A stretch of DNA of 44,867 nucleotides. Source: Bacteroidales bacterium (lineage in GTDB: Bacteria; Bacteroidota; Bacteroidia; Bacteroidales; VadinHA17). Made by a program: the position numbers and the translations under genes. Every line of letters begins with the position of its first letter. Position 1 is the first letter of the stretch. The stretch covers positions 1 through 44,867 of the forward strand of contig JAMOUS010000124.1 of NCBI GenBank assembly GCA_027067975.1, given 5' to 3'. Below the pieces are notes generated by a model. The model was not told the origin of the DNA. It made no database searches and saw only the letters and a list, made by a program, of their open reading frames with translations. Positions 37,939-44,867 of this stretch are shown piece after piece.

Positions 37939-37990
37939 CTGTGGAAAGATTTGGCTGATTGCAACCACGGAAAAAAATGCTAAAACAGTG
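37939..37990 (+). promoter_or_regulatory. Probable SAM-II riboswitch upstream of metK
   Basis: CTGTGGAAAGATTTGGCTGATTGCAACCACGGAAAAAAATGCTAAAACAGTG: P1 CTGTGG/CCACGG, GATTT...TTGCAA loop, A-rich linker and GCTAAA, pseudoknot GCTG/CAGT; aligns with the SAM-II pattern GAUUUAA..UUGCAA-(P1')-..AAA..GCUAAA. Confidence 0.78.
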
Positions 37991-38052
37991 TTCCCCACCT
38001 GCAACCCGGCCTTCCTTTCCCGGTGTTGTCAAACCTTAAAAAAATAACGATC

Positions 38053-39396
38053 ATGCCTTATCTCTTTACATCCGAATCCGTCTCGGAAGGTCATCCCGAC
38101 AAGGTGGCCGACCAGATCTCCGATGCTTTGTTGGATGAGTTCCTGCGCCAGGATCCCGAATCGAAGGTCGCCTGTGAGACCATGGTGACCACCGGCCTGG
38201 TGTTCGTGGGCGGCGAGGTGAAGACCGAAGCCTGGGTGAACATCCAGAACGTCGTGCGCGAGGTGATTCGCGACATCGGCTACACTAAGGCGGAATACCG
38301 TTTCGATGCCGACTCGTGCGGCATCATTTCGGCCATCCACGAACAGAGCCCCGACATCAACCAGGGGGTTGAAAAAGAGAACGAAGAGGAACAGGGCGCC
38401 GGCGACCAGGGGATGATGTTCGGCTATGCCAACCGCGACATGGACAACTACATGCCCATGGCCGTCGAGGTGGCCCACCTGCTGCTGCGTGAGCTGGCCG
38501 CCATCCGCAAGGAGGGCAAGGTGATGACCTACCTGCGCCCCGACTCCAAGTCGCAGGTGACCATCGAATACGATGACGACGGCACCCCCATTCGTATCGA
38601 CACCCTTCTGATCTCTACACAGCATGATGAGTTCGTCATCCCCAAGGACGGCTCGCCCGAGGCGGCGGAGATCGCCCAGAAGGCGATGCAGGACAAGATC
38701 CGCGAAGATATCGAGGAATATCTCATCCCGCGTGTGCGGAAGAAGTGCCCCGAACGCATCCGCCATCTTTTTGAGAACGGCTACAAGCTGATCGTCAACC
38801 CTACGGGCAAGTTCGTCATCGGCGGTCCGCACGGCGACACGGGCCTGACGGGCCGCAAGATCATCGTCGACACTTACGGCGGCAAGGGCGCTCACGGCGG
38901 CGGAGCCTTCTCGGGCAAAGACTCCTCGAAGGTCGACCGTTCGGCGGCCTACGCCGCCCGCCATATCGCCAAGAACATGGTGGCTGCCGGCATTGCCGAT
39001 GAGGTGCTCGTCCAACTGGCCTACGCCATCGGCATTGCCGAACCGGTAGGTGTCTTCGTCAATACGTACGGGACAGCCAAAGTGAAGGACACCGACGGCA
39101 ACATCCTCAGCGACGGTGCCATCGCACAGAAGATCAAAGAGATCTTCGACCTGCGCCCCTACGCCATCGTGAAACGCTTCGGACTGAAAAACCCGGTGTT
39201 CCGCGTCACCTCCACCTACGGCCATTTCGGCCGCGAACCTTACACCGACGAGGTGGAGGTGGCCTACAATACCCACCAGGACATCATCACCCGCGTGGTC
39301 GACGGCAAGGAACGCCACTTTAAAAAAGTGGAATTCTTCGCCTGGGAAAAACTCGATTATGTAGACACCCTGAAAGAGGCTTTCGGTCTGCGGTGA
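38053..39396 (+). CDS. metK: S-adenosylmethionine synthetase
   Basis: [62 protein letters not shown]. Confidence 0.97.
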   Translation: MPYLFTSESVSEGHPDKVADQISDALLDEFLRQDPESKVACETMVTTGLVFVGGEVKTEAWVNIQNVVREVIRDIGYTKAEYRFDADSCGIISAIHEQSPDINQGVEKENEEEQGAGDQGMMFGYANRDMDNYMPMAVEVAHLLLRELAAIRKEGKVMTYLRPDSKSQVTIEYDDDGTPIRIDTLLISTQHDEFVIPKDGSPEAAEIAQKAMQDKIREDIEEYLIPRVRKKCPERIRHLFENGYKLIVNPTGKFVIGGPHGDTGLTGRKIIVDTYGGKGAHGGGAFSGKDSSKVDRSAAYAARHIAKNMVAAGIADEVLVQLAYAIGIAEPVGVFVNTYGTAKVKDTDGNILSDGAIAQKIKEIFDLRPYAIVKRFGLKNPVFRVTSTYGHFGREPYTDEVEVAYNTHQDIITRVVDGKERHFKKVEFFAWEKLDYVDTLKEAFGLR

Positions 39397-39402
39397 TCCG
39401 AT

Positions 39403-40614
39403 ATGCCGGGAAGATTTCAAATCCGGGAGGTGAAGGACACGGCGGAGGAGAAGGCATTCCTCCGGGTGCCCCTGCATATCTACCGTGACGATCCCCACTG
39501 GATCCGACCGCTTGACCAGGACATCCGGGATGTTTTCGACCCCCGCCGCAACAAGATGTTCCGCCAGGGCGAGGCGGTGCGCTGGTTGTTGCATGACGGC
39601 CACGGCCAGGCCGTAGGGCGCGTGGCTGCATTCATCAACCGCCCTGCAGCACGGAAATATGCTTATCCCGTGGGAGGGATGGGCTTCTTCGAATGCATCC
39701 GCGACCGGGAGGCGGCCTTCACCCTCTTCGATGCCTGCCGTCACTGGCTCGAAGAACGGAGGATGAAGGCCATGGACGGCCCTATCAACTTCGGCGAACG
39801 CGACCGTTTCTGGGGCCTCCTCGTGGAAGGATTCACCGAGCCCGGCTACGGAGTCAACTACAACCCGCCCTATTACAAAGAGCTCTTCGAGGCTTACGGG
39901 TTCCGCGAATATTTCGGCCAGCTCATCTACCACCGCACCGTCGAGAAGGGGGCCCTGCAGCCGGCCATGCTTGAGCGCGCACAGCGACTGCTGAAAAACC
40001 CGGACTATTCGTTCAGCTATCTTCCCCGCCAAAAGATGGACCAGCTGCCCGCCATGGTGCGTGCCATCTTCAACAAAGCCTGGGCCCACTTTCCCGGCGT
40101 TCCTCGGATGAGCGAAGGCCAGGCACGCCACCTCTTTAAGACCCTCCGCCCCATCCTCGACGAAAAACTGCTGTGGTTCGGTTATTACAAGGACGAGCCT
40201 ATCTCCTTCTTTCTGATGATCCCCGAGATCAACCAGATCCTCAAACATATGAACGGCCGTATCCATCTGCTCAACAAGCTCCGTTTCCTCTGGTATAAGG
40301 ATGTGCAAAAGGTGATCACCAAAGCGGTGGGCCTCCTTTTCGGGGTGGTGCCCGAACATCGCGGCAAAGGGGTGGAAGCCGCCATGATCTACGAATTCTC
40401 GAAGATCGCCTATTCCGAGAACTTCCAATACAAGGAGTTGGAGATGAACTGGATCGCCGACTACAACCCGCCGATGAACAAGGTGCTGCGCCAGATCGGC
40501 GCTACCGTCACCAAACGGCTTGCCACCTACCGCTACCTCTTCGACCCGGCGATCCCCTTCGAAAGGGCAGCCCTGGTCAACACCGGCAAAAGAAAAAAAG
40601 AAGATGGAAAATAA
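39403..40614 (+). CDS. Uncharacterised ~400-aa GNAT-like acyltransferase-fold protein
   Basis: FQIREVKDTAEEKAFLRVPLHIYRDDPHWIRPLDQD...; GVVPEHRGKGVEAAMIYEFSK resembles a GNAT acyl-CoA loop. Confidence 0.7.
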   Translation: MPGRFQIREVKDTAEEKAFLRVPLHIYRDDPHWIRPLDQDIRDVFDPRRNKMFRQGEAVRWLLHDGHGQAVGRVAAFINRPAARKYAYPVGGMGFFECIRDREAAFTLFDACRHWLEERRMKAMDGPINFGERDRFWGLLVEGFTEPGYGVNYNPPYYKELFEAYGFREYFGQLIYHRTVEKGALQPAMLERAQRLLKNPDYSFSYLPRQKMDQLPAMVRAIFNKAWAHFPGVPRMSEGQARHLFKTLRPILDEKLLWFGYYKDEPISFFLMIPEINQILKHMNGRIHLLNKLRFLWYKDVQKVITKAVGLLFGVVPEHRGKGVEAAMIYEFSKIAYSENFQYKELEMNWIADYNPPMNKVLRQIGATVTKRLATYRYLFDPAIPFERAALVNTGKRKKEDGK

Positions 40615-41263
40615 ACCTCCCCTGCGGGCGGTCGTCTGGGACTGGAACGGCACGCTGCTCGACGATGTACATGTCAGCCTGCTGAGCGTCAACCAGGAAC
40701 TGGAGGCCCGCGGCCTGCCTCCCATCAGCCGGGAATATTACCGGCAACATTTCGACTTTCCGGTCAAGGACTTCTACAAAAAACTGGGAATCAACTTCAG
40801 CCGCGACAACTTCGACGCCATGTCGGAACGTTTCCTGCAGACCTATTTCCGCAACCTCGGCAACGCTTCCCTCCATGAGGGAGCCGTGGAAACCCTCAAG
40901 ATGCTGCAACAGCACGGCATCCCCCAATATGTGCTGTCGGCCATGGAACAGAAACGGCTGGAAAAGATGCTGGAGGATTATGGCATCTCGGGTTTTTTCA
41001 AAAGCATTGCCGGATCAAAGGATATCTATGCCGACGGAAAACTGGCAGCCGGGAAAGAGCTGATCCAGAAAGAGGCCATCGATCCGGCCTCTGCCTGGAT
41101 GGTGGGCGACACCACCCACGATCTGGAGGTGGCCCGGGAATTGGGGCTGCAATGCGCCCTTCTCGCCTGCGGCCACCAAACCCGCAAACGCCTCATAAAA
41201 GTCCATCCCCTCGTCTTCGACCATTTTTCCGAACTGAAAAACTTCTTCCTTTCCCTGCTCTGA
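40604..41263 (+). CDS. HAD-superfamily hydrolase (phosphoglycolate phosphatase-like)
   Basis: VVWDWNGTLLDD; VLSAMEQKRLEKML; AGKELIQKEAIDPASAWMVGDTTHDLEVARELG. Confidence 0.9.
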   Translation: MENKPPLRAVVWDWNGTLLDDVHVSLLSVNQELEARGLPPISREYYRQHFDFPVKDFYKKLGINFSRDNFDAMSERFLQTYFRNLGNASLHEGAVETLKMLQQHGIPQYVLSAMEQKRLEKMLEDYGISGFFKSIAGSKDIYADGKLAAGKELIQKEAIDPASAWMVGDTTHDLEVARELGLQCALLACGHQTRKRLIKVHPLVFDHFSELKNFFLSLL

Positions 41264-41313
41264 ACCGGCCCCCGACCCTTCCTTTTCCCATCAACCGAAC
41301 CATGTCGATTTTG

Positions 41314-41363
41314 AAGTAAACGTAGGAAACTATTTATATTTTTTTTGTTTCCTAAGTTTATTG
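41314..41363. promoter_or_regulatory. Candidate regulator operator: imperfect inverted repeat upstream of the efflux operon
   Basis: Arms AAGTAAACGTAGGAAAC (41314-41330) and GTTTCCTAAGTTTATTG (41347-41363): 14/17 complementary with perfect inner TAGGAAAC/GTTTCCTA; covers the -33 element. Confidence 0.65.
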
Positions 41364-41375
41364 TTGGTAACTTTG
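41344..41375 (+). promoter_or_regulatory. Bacteroidetes-type promoter (TTTG-N20-TAACTTTG) of the TetR-efflux operon
   Basis: TTTG 41344-41347, 20-nt spacer, TAACTTTG 41368-41375. Confidence 0.8.
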
Positions 41376-41394
41376 CACCTGAAATTCTACCAAC

Positions 41395-42036
41395 ATGGAG
41401 CAGAACCTGAAAAAAAGGATCGTGGAGAAAGCCGCCGAGCTCTACAACAAAGTGGGCATACGGAACATCACCATGGACGATGTATGCCACGAGCTGGGGA
41501 TCTCCAAGAAAACACTCTATCAGTACATCACCGACAAGAAAGAACTGGTCAGGGAAGTATGTGAAATGGAGATGCAGCGCCGGCGGGAAGCTTTCGAAGC
41601 GATCCGCCGCAGCGGCCTCAATGCCATCGAAGAGATCTTTGAGGTGAACAAACTGGTGCTCAGACTTATCAAAAGCTACAATCCCACCAAGTTCTTCGAC
41701 CTGAAAAAGCACTATCCCGACATCTACCAGAAGATCCGGAAAGGGCAACGGGAAAACATGTTCCGTTCGATGGTTGCCAACATCCGGAAAGGGAAGGAGG
41801 AAGGACTTTTCCGGAAAGATGTGGACGAGGAGGTGATCGCCAAGCTCTACATGAGCCATACGGAATATCCGCTTGAGAGCGACCTGCTCACTCCGGAGGA
41901 GTTCACCTCTCCCCGTTTCATCATCCAGGCGTTCCTTTACCATGTTCACGGCATCGCGAACGAGAAAGGGAAGGAACTGATCGACAAATATTCCCGACAA
42001 ATGCGGCAAAATGACGACCATTATGAGCTGGCATAA
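41395..42036 (+). CDS. TetR/AcrR family transcriptional regulator
   Basis: RIVEKAAELYNKVGIRNITMDDVCHELGISKKTLYQYITDKKELVREV. Confidence 0.92.
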   Translation: MEQNLKKRIVEKAAELYNKVGIRNITMDDVCHELGISKKTLYQYITDKKELVREVCEMEMQRRREAFEAIRRSGLNAIEEIFEVNKLVLRLIKSYNPTKFFDLKKHYPDIYQKIRKGQRENMFRSMVANIRKGKEEGLFRKDVDEEVIAKLYMSHTEYPLESDLLTPEEFTSPRFIIQAFLYHVHGIANEKGKELIDKYSRQMRQNDDHYELA

Positions 42037-43378
42037 AAGAAAGATCCTGTGGGGATCGTGGCTTCTGTTGTCGTTCACCTGCCTGCCGGTGCAGGCCCAA
42101 CAGGATACGGTGTACAGTTTCTCCCTGAAGGAAGCCCAGGACCATGCCGTGCAATACAACCTGACGGTGAAGACCAGCCGAAAGGACCTGGAGCATGCCA
42201 ACCAACAGATCAAGCAGTTCCTGGCCACGGGGCTCCCCCAGGTGAATTCCAACCTCAACTACCAGGACAATCTGGTGCTCCGTACCACCCTGATGCCCGA
42301 CTTCATCCACGGCAATCCCGACAACAAGATCCCGGTCCAGTTCGGCAGTCAGCATACGGCCGATTTTGGCGTCGGCGTGAGCCAAATGGTCTTCAACGGC
42401 CCCTTCATCGTCGGCCTCGAAGCCACCAAGATCCTGCGCAAGCTCAACGAACAAAACGTGGTCAAGACCGAGACCGATATCCGTGAGACGGTGGCCCGGA
42501 CCTACTACCTCGTGCTCCTCGGCCGCAAAACAGCCGGCGTGATCGAGGAGAACCTCCGCAACATGAAGAAGACCCTGGAAGATACCCGCAAAATGTACGA
42601 AGCAGGCTTCACTGATGACATCGCTGTCGATCAGTTGCAGGTGTCGGTCACCTCGCTCGAGAACGCCGTAAAATCCGCCTGGCGGCAGGTGGCTGCCTCA
42701 GAGCGCCTGCTGAAGTTCCAGATGGGTCTCGACCTCGACACCCCCATCCGCCTTACCGATTCGCTCGACAACCTGATCGCAGCGATCGATGTGCCCTCGA
42801 TCATGGTAAAACCCTTCCGTCTCGACAGCCAGATCGAATACCAGGTGGCTTCCACGCGCGAGGAGCTGGCCGCCATCAACCTCAAGAAGGAGAAGTTCAT
42901 GTACATGCCTACCATCAACGCCAACTACATGAACCAGTGGTCGGCCATGCGCAACACCTTCTCTTTCTTCGATCCCAATGAAAAATGGTACCACTCCTCG
43001 TTCCTGGGCATCAGCGTGGCCATCCCGATCTTCAGCAGCGGCATGCGCAAGGCCAATGTAGGTATGCGGCGCATTGAGCTCGAGAAGGCCTCGATCAACA
43101 AGGAGTTGCTCTCTGAAAACCTGCAGCTGCAATACCAGCAGGCACGCGATGCGCTCATCACCGCCTGGGAGAACTTCCAAGCCCAGCAGAAGAACGTCGA
43201 ACTGGCCCGCAAGGTGGTGGACAAGACACGGGTGAAGGTGTCGCTGGGCACCGCCTCCAGCCTCGATCTCACCCAGGTGAACAACCAGTATCTCGATACC
43301 CAGACCCGCTATTTCACCGCCATGATCGAACTGCTTAAAGCCAAGATCCACCTCGACCGTATGCTCAACCAACTGTAA
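42011..43378 (+). CDS. TolC family outer-membrane efflux protein
   Basis: Signal peptide ...LLLSFTCLPVQAQQ; SLKEAQDHAVQYNLTVKTSRKDLEHANQQIKQFLATGLPQVN; coiled-coil TolC pattern. Overlaps the TetR 3' end; start 42011 or 42023. Confidence 0.92.
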   Translation: MTTIMSWHKRKILWGSWLLLSFTCLPVQAQQDTVYSFSLKEAQDHAVQYNLTVKTSRKDLEHANQQIKQFLATGLPQVNSNLNYQDNLVLRTTLMPDFIHGNPDNKIPVQFGSQHTADFGVGVSQMVFNGPFIVGLEATKILRKLNEQNVVKTETDIRETVARTYYLVLLGRKTAGVIEENLRNMKKTLEDTRKMYEAGFTDDIAVDQLQVSVTSLENAVKSAWRQVAASERLLKFQMGLDLDTPIRLTDSLDNLIAAIDVPSIMVKPFRLDSQIEYQVASTREELAAINLKKEKFMYMPTINANYMNQWSAMRNTFSFFDPNEKWYHSSFLGISVAIPIFSSGMRKANVGMRRIELEKASINKELLSENLQLQYQQARDALITAWENFQAQQKNVELARKVVDKTRVKVSLGTASSLDLTQVNNQYLDTQTRYFTAMIELLKAKIHLDRMLNQL

Positions 43379-43384
43379 ACCCTC

Positions 43385-44533
43385 ATGCACATGAAAAGGA
43401 TATTGCGCAAAACTTCCGTATTCTTTCTCGCACTCGTCCTGTTGGGAGCCTGCCAGCGGGGCAACGACATCGAAAAGAAGAAAAAGCAACTGGCCCGCTA
43501 CAAGACCCAGCTCGTAGAGCTTACCCTCAAGATCAAACAACTGGAAAAAGAGTTGGCCGCCGACACCCTTCATGCCGGTCCCTCGCTCATCCCGGTCAGG
43601 ACCCTCACCCTCCAACCCATCCCCTTTTCCCACGATGTGGAAGTGTCCGGCACGGTGATCCCCGAAAAAGAAGCTTTCGTCAGCTCCGAGATCAACGGCC
43701 AGATCAAAAAGATCTATGTCATCGAAGGCCAGCATGTCAAAGAGGGACAACTCCTGCTGAAGCTCAACACCGAAGTGACCGAAAGCTCGATCGCCGAGGC
43801 CAAAGCCCAGCTGGCCCTGGCCGAAAAGCTCTATGAAAAACAGAAAGAGCTGTGGGACCAGCACATCGGCAGCGAGGTGCAATATCTGCAGGCCAAGACC
43901 AACCTGGAGGCTGCCCGCGAACGGCTCCGTTCGCTCGAGGCCCGTCTCGACATGGCTTATATCAAAGCCCCCTTCGACGGGATCATCGACGAGATCCACG
44001 CCAAGGAGGGAGAACTGGCCGCCCCCGGCCGCCAGTTGGTGCAACTGCTCAACCTCGACCGCATGAAGATCTATGCCGACGTCTCCGAAACCTACCTCCA
44101 AAAGGTCCATAAGGGCGATAAGGTGGAGGTGCTCTTCCCCGACCTGGACAGCGAACCCTACCGTCTCTCCGTCTTTCGCAAGGAAAACGCCATTAACCCC
44201 AAAAGCCGCACCTTCAAGATCGAGATCAAACTGAACAACCCAGGCTGGTATATCAAACCCAACCTCTTCACGCTGGTACGCTTCCGCGATTACCACAACC
44301 CCCGGGCCCTGGTGGTGCCCTCGGAGATCATCAAGAAGGATATCCACGGTTATTTCCTTTACGTGGTCCGTCAGCAAGGCAAGGAGACCGTGGCACGCAA
44401 AGTGTACATCACCCCCGGTGTCTTTTTCAAGGACCATACCCAGGTGCGCGAAGGCCTCGCCGCCGGCGACCGGGTGATCGTCGAAGGCTACGACCAGGTG
44501 ACCAACGGCGAAAAGATCCAGGTGACCGAATAA
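43385..44533 (+). CDS. RND efflux periplasmic adaptor (membrane-fusion) lipoprotein
   Basis: Lipobox VLLGACQRG; VEVSGTVIPEKEAFVSSEINGQIKKIYVIEGQHVKEGQLLLKLN...YIKAPFDGIIDEIHAKEGELAAPG. Confidence 0.93.
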   Translation: MHMKRILRKTSVFFLALVLLGACQRGNDIEKKKKQLARYKTQLVELTLKIKQLEKELAADTLHAGPSLIPVRTLTLQPIPFSHDVEVSGTVIPEKEAFVSSEINGQIKKIYVIEGQHVKEGQLLLKLNTEVTESSIAEAKAQLALAEKLYEKQKELWDQHIGSEVQYLQAKTNLEAARERLRSLEARLDMAYIKAPFDGIIDEIHAKEGELAAPGRQLVQLLNLDRMKIYADVSETYLQKVHKGDKVEVLFPDLDSEPYRLSVFRKENAINPKSRTFKIEIKLNNPGWYIKPNLFTLVRFRDYHNPRALVVPSEIIKKDIHGYFLYVVRQQGKETVARKVYITPGVFFKDHTQVREGLAAGDRVIVEGYDQVTNGEKIQVTE

Positions 44534-44555
44534 GCTACGACCAAACCGCATGACC

Positions 44556-44867
44556 ATGGAAAACGAACCGATGAAGGACAAAGTGATCCGGAACTTCGGG
44601 TTGACCACCCTCTCGCTGAAGAACAGGAACACGGTCTTCCTGATGACGATCGTACTGGTCATCTTCGGCCTGGTCTCTTATATCCGCCTCCCCAAAGAGC
44701 TGTTCCCCGACGTGGTGGTGCCGACAGTCCTGGTGCAGACAGTCTATCCGGGCAACTCCCCCGCCGACATAGAGAACCTGATCACCCGGCCGCTCGAAAA
44801 AGAGATCGACGGGATCCGCGGCATCAAAAAGCTTACTTCCCAGTCGTTCCAGGACCTATCGTTCATC
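44556..44867 (+). CDS. RND efflux permease (AcrB family), N-terminus only, truncated by the window edge
   Basis: Own translation: MENEPMKDKVIRNFGLTTLSLKNRNTVFLMTIVLVIFGLVSYIRLPKELFPDVVVPTVLVQTVYPGNSPADIENLITRPLEKEIDGIRGIKKLTSQSFQDLSFI. Not listed in the ORF track. Start could be the in-frame ATG at 44550. Confidence 0.9.
   Translation, partial: MENEPMKDKVIRNFGLTTLSLKNRNTVFLMTIVLVIFGLVSYIRLPKELFPDVVVPTVLVQTVYPGNSPADIENLITRPLEKEIDGIRGIKKLTSQSFQDLSFI

Noticed and set aside
38029-40725. 898-aa minus-strand ORF antisense to metK and the GNAT-like gene
   Set aside because: Shadow frame of two real genes; spans two unrelated coding sequences and their junction.

Overview
This is a GC-rich Bacteroidetes-type chromosomal window. 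The type call rests on repeated TTTG-N19-21-TAnnTTTG promoters and on gene content (GldA-like ATPase, PspC/PadR genes, CHAT-TPR protein, GH125). I found no phage, IS element, CRISPR array, tRNA or rRNA. Left to right: the end of an M16 peptidase; RlpA-SPOR; a sugar-catabolism block (GH125, MFS, ROK kinase, CBM9-like, PFK, PIG-L deacetylase, SIS-domain protein, second ROK kinase); an acyl-CoA ligase and ispD; a lactonase; cysS flanked by unusual repeat tracts; DUF2147, TetR and rnr; a patatin; a metY-metX-metH-metF cluster behind a clear SAM-I (S-box) riboswitch; a DUF1972 glycosyltransferase; a perfect 34-bp palindrome; a metallophosphoesterase; a PspC-PadR-PspC operon; a secreted TPR-CHAT protein translationally coupled to a Na+/solute symporter; a GldA-like ATPase; metK behind a probable SAM-II riboswitch; a GNAT-like/HAD pair; and a TetR-TolC-adaptor-RND efflux operon cut off at the right edge. 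The most interesting signals are: (1) a promoter-to-terminator unit PFK/PIG-L/SIS next to two ROK kinases, resembling an archaeal-style amino-sugar route; (2) two different SAM riboswitch classes about 10 kb apart; (3) related short-period repeat tracts in opposite orientation on both sides of cysS, sharing an exact 13-mer; (4) the 34-bp palindrome built on three TACGTA sites; (5) an uncharacterised N-terminal domain duplicated in the two PspC proteins; (6) a 34-bp antisense overlap between PspC2 and the CHAT gene; (7) nested inverted repeats at the efflux promoter. All calls come from reading the sequence; no database search was run.
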